Shown piece after piece: positions 8,247-17,589 of a DNA stretch of 64,000 nucleotides (within the stretch, counting starts at the first letter, position 1; each line of letters starts with the position of its first letter). The stretch is from an uncultured Fluviicola sp. Its GTDB lineage: Bacteria; Bacteroidota; Bacteroidia; Flavobacteriales_D; Crocinitomicaceae. The stretch covers positions 1-64,000 of the forward strand of contig CAJVYC010000004.1 in the NCBI GenBank assembly GCA_913009205.1, in the 5' to 3' direction. The notes below the pieces were generated by a model. It saw only the letters and a list, made by a program, of their open reading frames with translations. It was not told the DNA's origin and did not search any database. A program made the translations under genes and the position numbers.

Positions 8247-10520
8247 CTAATCCTCCAAATATACCCGATGCACGCGTTTAGAAATGCCCGTTAAAACCTC
8301 ATAAGGAATGGTCTCCATTTTATTGGCAAGGTCAAGGACGCTTTGATTACTTCCAATAATTTCAACAGATTCTCCTTCTGAAACGGACAGGCGCCCAATG
8401 TTAACCATTATCATGTCCATGCATACGTTTCCAACAACGGGACAATATTGATTTTGAATAAAAACGCCTCCTTTTCCATTGCTCAATGACCGCTTAAAAC
8501 CATCGGCGTACCCAACGGGAATAATAGCAATGTTCATGTCTAAATTAGAGATTCCTTTCCTGTCGTATCCGATTGATGTTCCTGCCCTTACGTTCTTGAC
8601 TTGAGAAACTGCGCTGTACCAATTTACGGCAGGGGTCAATTGAGAAGAATAGTGCCCTGACGAACTATAACCGTACATTCCAATTCCCAATCGAACCATG
8701 TCGAAATGGTATTTCGGATTGTTCAAAATACCTTCAGAGTTCAAAATATGGCATTCGAATGAGTAGTTAACACGGCTTTTCAAGAATTCAATTGCAGTTT
8801 TGAAAACTTGAGCTTGTTCATGAATAAAGGTTGAGTCAATGTCATGTGAATTGGCCAAATGTGAGTAAACTGTTTCGATTCGAACTTCAGGTTGAGAGTT
8901 GATCATCTCAATCAATGATTCCAATTCCACTGTTTTAAACCCGAGACGGTTCATTCCTGTTTCAATTTTTATATGAATCGGATAGTATGATTTTCCTTCG
9001 TAAATTAATTGCTTTATAAACTTGTCGAGTTGTGTTGTACTGTAAATACACGGTGCGAGGTTGTGCTGAATGCATTCTTCAAATCCGTATTCTTCAGAAT
9101 TCATAACCAGAATTGGAGATTTTACACCAATTTGCCGCAACTCAACGCCTTCATCTGCATACGCAACACCTAAATAATTAACACCGATTCGTTCTAAATA
9201 TTGACCAATTTGTTCAATCCCAGAACCGTAAGATGAAGCCTTGACCATTGCCAAAATCTTTGTTGTGTCAGGTAGTTTTTGCTTAAAGAAACTGATATTA
9301 CTTTTAATTGCGTTTAAGTCAATCTCAACATAAGTTTGGTGCTTTTTTGCACGCAATCGAAGTGCATAGTGTTCCATTTGCATGGAACGTTTTCCTTTAA
9401 CTAAGACAATAGCATTTTTGAAGGATTCAATTCCATTTTCAGCCGAATCTAAAAAGTGAACTTGAATAGGTTCAAATTCAGAAAGGAGGGCTTCAAACTT
9501 TGAAGTGTCGCCATCGGTTCCAACAATTACCACACGGTCTTTTCCTTTCGCAATACTTAGCTGATATTCTAACGAAGAGCGAAATGCATCTAAATCGAGG
9601 TTGTAAGTGTCGTTAATTATAGTAGAGTTATGAATTCCGTCAAATGTTTCCATCCGAAGTGCAACACGATCTAAGTCTGCTAAATGTTTTTTTATTTCAG
9701 CATCTCCTAAATTGAACTCTTTAGCACAAGCAACGGCTAAAGAGGCATTAATTCTGCTGATTTCGTCATCAAATTTTAAGTGTTCAAGGTAATTTGAATA
9801 TAATTTAATATTTACATATTGGAAAATGGATGTATCTTCCTCTAAATCAATGGAATTGTGATAGATAACCCTACTTGCATTTCTAAACAGGATTAACTTT
9901 TCACTAAGTTGATGCTCGAGCGAATCGAAATTTTCAGAATGAGCCGAACCAATCGAAGTAAGGATCCCAATAGTTGGTTGAATCATCTTTTCCAACGAAT
10001 CCATTTCTCCCGGTTGAGAAATACCCGCCTCTATGATGGCAAGATCTGCCGAATCGTTCAATTCCAATAACGATAAAGGCACGCCCAGTTGTGAGTTGTA
10101 ACTTTTCGGACTACGAATGACTTTGTATTTAACGCCCAAAAGCTGGCCCAACCATTCTTTCGTTATTGTTTTTCCAGCACTTCCAGTTATCGCAACAATG
10201 GGATATGAAAATTGATGACGATGGTGTTTTGCCAAAGTCTGAAGTGCAATTAAAGTCGAATCCACTTTAATGAATGTCGCACCTCTTAGATCTTCATTGA
10301 TTGATTTTGAAATCACAAAAGTACGTACTCCCTTTGCATAAGCTTCATTGATGAATTCGTGTCCATTTCTGAACTCTCCTCTCAAAGCAAAAAACAGCGT
10401 GTTGCTTCCGTTAATAATCTTTCGAGTATCAAAGGCGACAGATTCGATCTTTAACGTTGCTTTCGGTAAAGAAGCATTGAATATTAAGGATAAATCCTGA
10501 TATGAAAGGTCTAATTTCAA
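8247..10520 (-). CDS. Bifunctional MurF / alanine racemase
   Basis: The N-terminal half (about 1-385) is MurF, which joins D-Ala-D-Ala to UDP-MurNAc-tripeptide. It shows the Mur-ligase ATP loop ITGSAGKTITKE and the EAGISQPGEM motif. The C-terminal half (about 390-757) is a PLP-dependent alanine racemase starting at YVEIDLNAIKSN, with the PLP lysine in MVKASSYGSG and the second catalytic tyrosine in IGYDRKG. The fusion is typical of Bacteroidota and supplies and uses D-alanine in one chain. At 757 residues it is somewhat shorter than the usual roughly 815. The start is a TTG overlapping the tdk stop (TTGA), which suggests translational coupling. Confidence 0.95.
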   Translation of the reverse strand: MKLDLSYQDLSLIFNASLPKATLKIESVAFDTRKIINGSNTLFFALRGEFRNGHEFINEAYAKGVRTFVISKSINEDLRGATFIKVDSTLIALQTLAKHHRHQFSYPIVAITGSAGKTITKEWLGQLLGVKYKVIRSPKSYNSQLGVPLSLLELNDSADLAIIEAGISQPGEMDSLEKMIQPTIGILTSIGSAHSENFDSLEHQLSEKLILFRNASRVIYHNSIDLEEDTSIFQYVNIKLYSNYLEHLKFDDEISRINASLAVACAKEFNLGDAEIKKHLADLDRVALRMETFDGIHNSTIINDTYNLDLDAFRSSLEYQLSIAKGKDRVVIVGTDGDTSKFEALLSEFEPIQVHFLDSAENGIESFKNAIVLVKGKRSMQMEHYALRLRAKKHQTYVEIDLNAIKSNISFFKQKLPDTTKILAMVKASSYGSGIEQIGQYLERIGVNYLGVAYADEGVELRQIGVKSPILVMNSEEYGFEECIQHNLAPCIYSTTQLDKFIKQLIYEGKSYYPIHIKIETGMNRLGFKTVELESLIEMINSQPEVRIETVYSHLANSHDIDSTFIHEQAQVFKTAIEFLKSRVNYSFECHILNSEGILNNPKYHFDMVRLGIGMYGYSSSGHYSSQLTPAVNWYSAVSQVKNVRAGTSIGYDRKGISNLDMNIAIIPVGYADGFKRSLSNGKGGVFIQNQYCPVVGNVCMDMIMVNIGRLSVSEGESVEIIGSNQSVLDLANKMETIPYEVLTGISKRVHRVYLED

Positions 10521-11092
10521 TGTGCAATTTTATTGTAACACACTCTACAAAGCGGTTTGTATTGCTCCACTGCGCCTAATAAGACTTGTTCTTTGTCTTT
10601 TACTGTTCTGTGCGAAAATTGCGCGAGATCACCGCAAGAGACACAGATTGCGTGAACTTTGGTTACATACTCGGCAATTGCCAGTAAACGGGGCATAGGC
10701 CCAAAAGGTTCGCCCTTGAAATCCATGTCTAACCCGGCAACGATTACGCGTACTCCTTTTTTAGCCAATTCATTGCAAACATTTACAATGGCCTCATCGA
10801 AAAACTGCGCCTCATCGATAGCAACAACTCTTTCTTTGTTCCAGAGGTCAAGAATTTCAGTAGCATTTGAAACGCAAACGGCTTCAAAACTTGTTCCTTG
10901 ATGGCTAACTACATTTTCTTTGTGGTATCGATCATCAATTGTGGGCTTTACCAATAAGATTTTTTGATTGGCAAATTCGGCACGTTTTAGCCTGCGAATA
11001 AGCTCTTCAGTTTTACCAGAAAACATGGATCCACAGACAATTTCAATCCATCCGTGTCTCGTTCCTTCTGTTGGAAAATGCTCTAAAAACAT
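10517..11092 (-). CDS. tdk: Thymidine kinase
   Basis: Tdk phosphorylates thymidine to dTMP in the salvage pathway. The 191-residue protein carries the P-loop GSMFSGKTEE (residues 21-30), the VVAIDEAQFF lid/catalytic motif with the essential Glu, VIVAGLDMDFKGEPFG, and zinc-binding cysteine pairs CVSC and CRVC. The family is the prokaryotic type II TK1-like tetramer. Its 3' end overlaps the murF-alr start by four bases. Pairing a nucleotide salvage gene with a cell-wall gene in one operon probably reflects lineage history rather than shared function. Confidence 0.96.
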   Translation of the reverse strand: MFLEHFPTEGTRHGWIEIVCGSMFSGKTEELIRRLKRAEFANQKILLVKPTIDDRYHKENVVSHQGTSFEAVCVSNATEILDLWNKERVVAIDEAQFFDEAIVNVCNELAKKGVRVIVAGLDMDFKGEPFGPMPRLLAIAEYVTKVHAICVSCGDLAQFSHRTVKDKEQVLLGAVEQYKPLCRVCYNKIAH

Positions 11093-11273
11093 TGCGTAAT
11101 CTTCTTATTTAGGGTTATCAACAAGTTGACGAAGAGAAAATTTGAAGTCTATGACGATTCTCGCTTTTTTCTTCGTTAAATTTGAGTACTAAATATCGTC
11201 ATTTTGTCGCATAATAGTTGTATTTCGTTAGCAACTTAGCTAAAATGTTGAAAAGTCGAATTTGAATTCAAGC

Positions 11274-12080
11274 ATGAAAAAATTGGAAGGATATAGTTCA
11301 AGAATAAAGAGGTTAAGCGAATTGGTTGCTGAACTTGAGAGTGGAAATTTAACCGTGGAAGAGCTTTCTGAAGTGGAATTGATTACCCGAGAATTGCACG
11401 AAAGAAGTATAATTCTAAGGTACGTCGCTTTTAAGAATCAGGTAATGCCTGAAGCAGATGAGGAAGAAGATGATGAACCAGTTCTTGATGAAAATGGAGG
11501 CGTTGAAGTTGAAGTGATCATTGAAGAGATTGAGGAAATTGAAACGGAAGATTCAGAAGCAGAAAACGTTAGTGAAGAAGAACCGATAATCGACTTTTCA
11601 ATTTTTGACGACGAACCCGAAGTCGCTCCTGAGCAAATTGTAGAAATAGAACCAGAGTCAGAAGTTCCAACACCAGAACCTGTTGCATTCGTTGAACCAG
11701 AAGCTGTGCCTGAACCTTTAAAAGAGGTGCCCGTTGAAGTAAAAGCGGAACCGGCAGCTGTCGAATCTTCGTCAAATTCTGCGCAATCATTTTTAGATAG
11801 ATTAAAAAATGATGACAATTCTGTTGCTTCTCGTTTTACAAACAGCAAACTTGATTCTCTGATTGGAGCATTTGGTTTGAACCAGCGCTTGAGGTATATC
11901 AACGATCTTTTTAACGGCTCAAGTGAATTGTTTTCGGATGCGATCAAAGCATTGGATTCTCAACCGTCTTTGGACCAAGCGAATTTAAAAGCCGCAACTC
12001 TAGCCGCAGAAAACGAGTGGGATCCAGAAGAAGAAATAGTTATCGAATTTATGTCCTATTTGAATAGAAGGTATGCGTAA
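11274..12080 (+). CDS. Acidic Bacteroidota protein of unknown function
   Basis: The ATG at 11274 (MKKLEGYSS) is preferred over a TTG four codons upstream. The 268 residues divide into three parts. A predicted helical N-terminus (about 1-55) contains SRIKRLSELVAELESG. A strongly acidic Glu/Pro/Val-rich linker (about 56-175) is probably disordered. A compact C-terminal domain (about 180-268) contains LNQRLRYINDLFNGSSELFSDAIKAL in two parts and NEWDPEEEIVIEFM. The C-terminal domain resembles a small conserved Bacteroidota family with no known role. The stop overlaps the next gene by eight bases, which implies coupling with the secreted peptidase gene. No signal peptide is seen. Confidence 0.75.
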   Translation: MKKLEGYSSRIKRLSELVAELESGNLTVEELSEVELITRELHERSIILRYVAFKNQVMPEADEEEDDEPVLDENGGVEVEVIIEEIEEIETEDSEAENVSEEEPIIDFSIFDDEPEVAPEQIVEIEPESEVPTPEPVAFVEPEAVPEPLKEVPVEVKAEPAAVESSSNSAQSFLDRLKNDDNSVASRFTNSKLDSLIGAFGLNQRLRYINDLFNGSSELFSDAIKALDSQPSLDQANLKAATLAAENEWDPEEEIVIEFMSYLNRRYA

Positions 12081-13338
12081 TTTACTCGCTGTCGCAATTG
12101 TTTTTATTGGATTCAATTCGTTTGGTCAAATTGAAGAAGTAAGAAGAATTACAAAACAATTGTGCTCGCCAGAATTTCACGGCCGTGGTTATTATAAAAA
12201 GGGCGATTCCTTAGCTGCTGATTACATCGTTAAAGAATTTCAAAAGCTGAATATTGAAGGGTATGACAGAGAGTTCCTCCAGCATTTCGATATTAAATCT
12301 GTGAATTCATTTCCTGGCGTAATGAACGTTAAACAGGAAGGTGTTGCTTTGAAAACGGGTGTTCATTATGTTGTCGATCCTTCATCAAATGGGGGGAAGA
12401 CTATCTTAAATCCAAAACAAACTGATGTTACGATCTTGTTGGATAAGGACAAATTGACGGATGCGATTAACACTGTTGCTGATCCAAATAACAAGTTTAA
12501 CGCCATGGCAATTCACCTGGAAGGGCTAAGCGCTGACACTTTGAAAAAATTGGCTGGTATTTCTCAAGCACTTGCTGGATTTTTCCCGATTATTGAAGTG
12601 ACGGATGCGAAATTTACATGGTCAGTAGGCTCAGAACAATTTCCTTTTCCATTAATTCAAATTCAAGATTCAATTTATAACAACGGGAGCTTAACCATCG
12701 ATATTGATGCAGAATTGCTTAGGAACTACCATACACAAAATGTAATGGCCTATCTTCCTGCAAAGAAAAAGTGCGCTAAAACAGTCGTTTTCACTGCTCA
12801 TTATGATCATTTAGGGAGAATGGGCGATTACACCTATTTCCCTGGGGCAAATGACAACGCGAGTGGAACAGCTATGCTGTTGACAATGGCAAAGTATTTT
12901 AAGGAAAACCCTTCTGATTATAATATACTGTTTATTGCTTTTGCAGGAGAAGAAGCTGGTCTACTTGGCTCGAAGTACTTCGTAGAAAACCCTGTTTTAA
13001 AACTGAAGAAGATCAAATTCTTGGTCAACCTTGATATTATGGGATCTGGTGAAGATGGTGTTACGGTTGTGAATGCAACTCTTTTTGAAAAAGAATTCGC
13101 ACTTCTTCAAAAAATAAATACGGAGAAATCATTGCTCAAAGTTGTTAAAAAACGAGGGCCTGCAGCAAATTCTGATCATTACTGGTTTACACTTCAAGGA
13201 GTTCCGGCATTTTTTATTTACACCATGGGTCCGAACAAAAATTACCATGATGTCTCTGATATTTATGGCAATTTGAGTTTTAAGGAATATGAGGACATTA
13301 CAACCTTGTTGATTGAGTTTGTAAAGCAACTTAAATAA
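12073..13338 (+). CDS. M28 family aminopeptidase-like zinc peptidase, secreted
   Basis: An N-terminal signal peptide (MRNLLAVAIVFIGFNSFG) sends this 421-residue protein to the periplasm or beyond. A PA-like insert lies in the first half. The M28 catalytic core begins at about residue 235 with TAHYDHLG (zinc His), FPGANDNASGTAML (bridging Asp), FIAFAGEEAGLLGS (general-base Glu and zinc ligand) and FLVNLDIMG (zinc Asp); the final zinc His is in PNKNYHDVSD. Such enzymes trim N-terminal residues from peptides. It has no T9SS C-terminal domain. It overlaps the acidic-protein gene by eight bases. Confidence 0.92.
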   Translation: MRNLLAVAIVFIGFNSFGQIEEVRRITKQLCSPEFHGRGYYKKGDSLAADYIVKEFQKLNIEGYDREFLQHFDIKSVNSFPGVMNVKQEGVALKTGVHYVVDPSSNGGKTILNPKQTDVTILLDKDKLTDAINTVADPNNKFNAMAIHLEGLSADTLKKLAGISQALAGFFPIIEVTDAKFTWSVGSEQFPFPLIQIQDSIYNNGSLTIDIDAELLRNYHTQNVMAYLPAKKKCAKTVVFTAHYDHLGRMGDYTYFPGANDNASGTAMLLTMAKYFKENPSDYNILFIAFAGEEAGLLGSKYFVENPVLKLKKIKFLVNLDIMGSGEDGVTVVNATLFEKEFALLQKINTEKSLLKVVKKRGPAANSDHYWFTLQGVPAFFIYTMGPNKNYHDVSDIYGNLSFKEYEDITTLLIEFVKQLK

Positions 13339-13402
13339 CATAGACGTGTATAACTGCCTATAAATGGGCGTTCTTACTAATTTACATATTGTTAAATTTC
13401 CG

Positions 13403-13410
13403 TATTTTTG
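13403..13410 (+). promoter_or_regulatory. Bacteroidota -7 box (TATTTTTG)
   Basis: The sequence matches TAnnTTTG and lies 18 bases before the ATG at 13429. No clear -33 TTTG partner is seen at the expected distance. Confidence 0.4.
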
Positions 13411-13428
13411 AAGTATAACACTCTATTT

Positions 13429-16400
13429 ATGAAATCATTCCTACTCGTATTATTCATATCAATTTCTTTTTTGGGATTTTCTCAGCTGTATGCTGGAAAA
13501 CAATACAAAGCATCAGGACTTGATGTGTCTAAGGCTGCAAATTGCACTCCACCGACAACAACAACGATGCTGGAGTTGAACAACGTGAGGGCAATGATTC
13601 ATACTGCAGGAAATTTATGGCAAGTGCCAGGGCAAAATTTAGCGCAGTACGAAGTTCCAAAGAACTCGGGAATTATGGCTTTGTTTACTTCAGCACTTTG
13701 GCTGGGAGGAACAGATGTTAATGGTCAATTGAAATTGGCTGCTTTGCGATATAGAAATGGACAAGATTATTGGACAGGGCCTTTGTCACAAGGAGCGGCT
13801 GAAACAACCTTTGACAACTGTACGAAATATGACAAGCATTTTGTTACAACTCAAGACGATATCCGATTGTTCGATGCATGGTTCACAGCAGGCGAGCAAG
13901 ATGCATTGAATGGAACATCAACACAATCAGACTTGTTTCCGGATTATGAAATCCCATTAATAATAAAGGATTGGCCTGCACACGGAGATATTGGTCAAGG
14001 ACAAGATTATTATTTGGCTCCATTCTACGATAGAGATCAGGATGGTCAATATAATTACGAACAAGGTGATTACCCATGGCACGATATCGCTAAATCTAAA
14101 GAATGCGGCGTGGATAGGAGGGTTTCGCTTTATGGTGACATCAACTATTGGTTTGTAATGAACGATAAAGGAAATATTCATACCGAAACGGGAGGAGATC
14201 CAATTGGAATGGAAATTCGTGCTCAAGCCTTTGCTTTTACTTCAAACGATGAGATCAATAACATGACATTTTACAATTATGAGTTAATCAATAGAGGAAC
14301 TCAAACCTTATACGATACGTATTTTGGATACTTCACTGATGGTGCATTGGGTGATCCGCTTGACGATTACGTGGGCTGTGATGTCAATAGAGGTTTGGCA
14401 TATTATTACAACGGCGATAATTACGATGGTGACAATGCGGGATGGTTAGGGTATGGCGACAATCCTCCAGCGGTTGGAGTTGATTTCTTTGAAGGACCGT
14501 TTCAAGATAACGATGGAATTGCGAATGATTATGGAATTGGACTAGGTGAGGCGTTGAATGGAATTGGATACGGCGATACGATCGTTGACAATGAACGCTT
14601 CGGTATGAGACAATTCTTGTATTATAGCAATACGACATTGGGAGCGAATCCAAATCAAACAGATCCTACAACGGCAGCGGATTATTATAGCTATTTGCAA
14701 GGTTTTTGGAAAGATGGGACATCGTTTTATTATGGAGGAACAGGGCATATCTCTGATCCCGCAGCCGATCAAACAGTTCCTTGTGATTTCATGTTCCCAG
14801 GCGATACCGATCCTTTTGGTTGGGGAACTGGAGGAAATGTACAAGCACCTTGGACAGAGCAAACGTCGAACAATCCGCCAAATGATAGACGGTTTGTGCA
14901 ATCGGCTGGGCCTTTCATTTTGAAACCGGGTTCGATTAATAATATTACTGTTGGTGTAGTATGGGCGCGAGCAACGGCAGGAGATCCTTTTGCATCGGTG
15001 GAAATCTTAAGAAGAGCGGATGATAAAGCGCAAGCCTTGTTTGAGAATTGTTTCAAAGTGTTGGAAGCACCTCACGCTCCGATTTTAGAGATTCAGGAAT
15101 TGGAAAATGAATTGATTTTGACAATTAGTAATACACCTGCTTCGAATAATTATGGTGAAAATTACATTGAATTTGATCCGTTTATCGTTACAGAAGATTC
15201 GACAGCCGATAGAAATTATAGATTTCAGGGATACATGATTTATCAATTGAAAGATGATGCAGTATCACTTTCAGATATTACTGATGTATCCAAATCGCGT
15301 TTGGTGGCGCAATGCGATATTGAAGATGGCGTCGCACGCTTGATTAATTTTGATTTTGACCAAAACTTAGGAGCTGGTATTGCCGAAGAAATGGTTGATG
15401 GTGAGAACAAAGGGATTCGCCACAGTTTTAGCATTAAAGAAGACGAGTTTGCTCAGGGCGACAAGGCGTTAGTGAATTTCAAGCGTTACCATTACATTGC
15501 GGTAGCTTATGCTTATAACAATTACAAAGACTACGATCCAACAGACCCTGGAGCGTTAGATGGTCAGCAAAAGCCTTTTTTACCAAGTAGAAAAGCAGCC
15601 ATTGGTGAAGTGAAAGTTATTGAAGCAATTCCGCACAATCCAGCTCCAGAAGCAGGAGGAACAAGTCAGAATATAGAATACGGTTCAAGCCCTGTTATAA
15701 GACGTTTGGATGGATACGGGAACGGAAACCGAGCCCTCGAATTAACACAAGTATCCAAAGATTATATCCTTCAAAATGGTTACATGGAAACTCCGGAATA
15801 CGAACGTGGCCATGGTCCGATTAACATTAAAGTGGTTGATCCATTAAATGTAGCCGATGGTTATTTTGAATGTGAGTTCTTAGATTATTCAGCTTCTCCA
15901 TCAAATGGCGCAGACACAGCAAGTTGGGCTGTTCATCGCTACGATCAAGAAAATGGGGTATTGTTAGAATCTATTTTCTCGGAAAGAACTGTAAAAGCCA
16001 ACAACGAACAAATTATACCTGAATGGGGCATTTCGGTTCAAATTCAACAAAAAAATTATCATATTCCAGCAGGAGGAAGTGGGTTTTTATCCACAACAAT
16101 GATTAGCTCAGAGATGACTTATGCAGATAGCTCTAGACAATGGATGAGCTTTATTCAAGACAACGATGCATTTTTCCCTACAAATTGGATACGTTCTGGA
16201 ACTTACACAACGGAGGTATTTGGAAACATACCCTCGGATTGTTTAGATCCTGCCAGTCCTTTTTATAAAGATTATTTGGATCCATGCAATTATAAGGATT
16301 GGCAAGCACCATCAAGTTTCAGTGATCCGAACAAAGCGTTTTCAAAAGTATTGGGAGGAGGAATTGCACCGCATAACGTTGTTGGATATGAAGCGAGTTA

Positions 16401-17493
16401 TATGCCGATGGCTTATTTTAATAATCAACCAGCGCCAACTTCTGCAAAAAATGCCTCATCTTTAAGCTTCTTACCAAGTGTGGATATTATTATGACTTCG
16501 GATAAAACTTTGTGGACACGCTGTCCAGTGATTGAAATGGGTAGAGAATCAAATTTAAATGTCGGTGGAGCAGAGCCTGGTGCAATGCGAAAAAGCCAAT
16601 CTGTCGATAGAAACGGAAACCCAGAAAGTATGAGTACAGGAATGGGTTGGTTCCCAGGATATGCAATCGATCTTGAATCGGGCGCTCGATTGTACATGGC
16701 ATTTGGTGAAAATTCATTCTTGGCTTCAGACAATGGCGCGGATATGATTTGGAACCCCAGTGACAAATTGGTTGACGCCTCCGGGACGCCAGTTATGGGT
16801 GGGGTTCAACCATTTTATGTTTATAGTTACAAGAATAAAACAACAAACAATTACATTATTGGGTATGATTTTCCTGCTTACGATCCGAATGTGGCGGAGG
16901 TAGATGCGACCAACCATTTGTACCAGAGAATGCTTGATATAGAAGCAAACAACACAACACAAAAAAGGTACACCTACGGAAGTATTTCATGGATTGGATA
17001 TTCAATAAAAACCCCAGGTCAAGAGCATTTGTCGAATGATGTGACAATTAAGCTCAGGGTAAATAAGGAATACAAAAACTTCGTTGCAACAAACGAAAAT
17101 GGCGGGAATCCGAAGTATTCATGGAACATGGATGAAATTGCAACAGACAAAGGTTTAGACAGTCAATTGGCCGAGGCTTTGAAGATGATTAACGTTGTTC
17201 CTAACCCATACAAAGCGTATTCTGAATACGAACGAAATAGAATTGATTCTCGTGTTAAGATTACAAACTTGCCAGAACGCTGTACAATTCGGATCTACTC
17301 GGTCAATGGAAAATTGGTGAAAACGTTCAAGAAAGACAACCCGTCAACATTCCAAGATTGGCTTTTAATCAACCACAAAGGAATTGCTGTGGCGTCCGGT
17401 GTTTATCTTATTCATGTAGATGTTCCTGGCGTTGGCGAGGTCGTAATTAAGTCCTTTTTGGCAATGCGTCAAGTCGATTTGAATGGAACGTAG
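13429..17493 (+). CDS. Large T9SS type A sorting domain-containing protein
   Basis: The ATG at 13429 starts a signal peptide (MKSFLLVLFISISFLGFSQ) and is preferred over a TTG 21 bases upstream that lies inside a promoter-like box. The 1354-residue protein is rich in Asn, Asp, Tyr and Gly and has many acidic, calcium-type DxDxDG-like stretches in the first third (for example DRDQDGQYN). The final 90 residues are a type IX sorting domain: VVPNPYKAYSEYE, then CTIRIYSVNGKLVKTF, then ASGVYLIHVD. Predicted fate is export by Sec and then the T9SS to the cell surface. The family is a recurring long Bacteroidota surface protein without a known enzymatic role. Confidence 0.88.
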   Translation: MKSFLLVLFISISFLGFSQLYAGKQYKASGLDVSKAANCTPPTTTTMLELNNVRAMIHTAGNLWQVPGQNLAQYEVPKNSGIMALFTSALWLGGTDVNGQLKLAALRYRNGQDYWTGPLSQGAAETTFDNCTKYDKHFVTTQDDIRLFDAWFTAGEQDALNGTSTQSDLFPDYEIPLIIKDWPAHGDIGQGQDYYLAPFYDRDQDGQYNYEQGDYPWHDIAKSKECGVDRRVSLYGDINYWFVMNDKGNIHTETGGDPIGMEIRAQAFAFTSNDEINNMTFYNYELINRGTQTLYDTYFGYFTDGALGDPLDDYVGCDVNRGLAYYYNGDNYDGDNAGWLGYGDNPPAVGVDFFEGPFQDNDGIANDYGIGLGEALNGIGYGDTIVDNERFGMRQFLYYSNTTLGANPNQTDPTTAADYYSYLQGFWKDGTSFYYGGTGHISDPAADQTVPCDFMFPGDTDPFGWGTGGNVQAPWTEQTSNNPPNDRRFVQSAGPFILKPGSINNITVGVVWARATAGDPFASVEILRRADDKAQALFENCFKVLEAPHAPILEIQELENELILTISNTPASNNYGENYIEFDPFIVTEDSTADRNYRFQGYMIYQLKDDAVSLSDITDVSKSRLVAQCDIEDGVARLINFDFDQNLGAGIAEEMVDGENKGIRHSFSIKEDEFAQGDKALVNFKRYHYIAVAYAYNNYKDYDPTDPGALDGQQKPFLPSRKAAIGEVKVIEAIPHNPAPEAGGTSQNIEYGSSPVIRRLDGYGNGNRALELTQVSKDYILQNGYMETPEYERGHGPINIKVVDPLNVADGYFECEFLDYSASPSNGADTASWAVHRYDQENGVLLESIFSERTVKANNEQIIPEWGISVQIQQKNYHIPAGGSGFLSTTMISSEMTYADSSRQWMSFIQDNDAFFPTNWIRSGTYTTEVFGNIPSDCLDPASPFYKDYLDPCNYKDWQAPSSFSDPNKAFSKVLGGGIAPHNVVGYEASYMPMAYFNNQPAPTSAKNASSLSFLPSVDIIMTSDKTLWTRCPVIEMGRESNLNVGGAEPGAMRKSQSVDRNGNPESMSTGMGWFPGYAIDLESGARLYMAFGENSFLASDNGADMIWNPSDKLVDASGTPVMGGVQPFYVYSYKNKTTNNYIIGYDFPAYDPNVAEVDATNHLYQRMLDIEANNTTQKRYTYGSISWIGYSIKTPGQEHLSNDVTIKLRVNKEYKNFVATNENGGNPKYSWNMDEIATDKGLDSQLAEALKMINVVPNPYKAYSEYERNRIDSRVKITNLPERCTIRIYSVNGKLVKTFKKDNPSTFQDWLLINHKGIAVASGVYLIHVDVPGVGEVVIKSFLAMRQVDLNGT

Positions 17494-17501
17494 AGTGTAC
17501 C

Positions 17502-17589
17502 AGTCGTAAGCTCCTTTTGATATTAGAATTTAGATGCTAGACTGGTGATGATTTCAATGAATCCGAATTAAGTCCAAAAGCGCAGCTTT
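17502..17589. repeat. Possible dispersed intergenic repeat, copy A
   Basis: This spacer lies between the convergent T9SS-cargo and histidine-kinase genes. It shares AGTCGTAAGCTC, AGAATTTAGATG and ATGAATC followed by TCCAAAAGC with the spacer at 21534-21692, in the same relative order for the first and last of these. It ends with a small stem AAAGC-GCA-GCTTT (17577-17589) that may help termination. Confidence 0.4.

Noticed and set aside
9300-9420. A frameshift or fusion artefact in the middle of the murF-alr gene
   Set aside because: The linker between the MurF and alanine-racemase halves is in one frame, and this fusion is normal in Bacteroidota.
11438-11947. Long minus-strand frame rich in serine and threonine
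   Set aside because: It is the mirror of the Glu/Val/Pro-rich linker of the acidic protein; low-complexity coding gives an open antisense frame.
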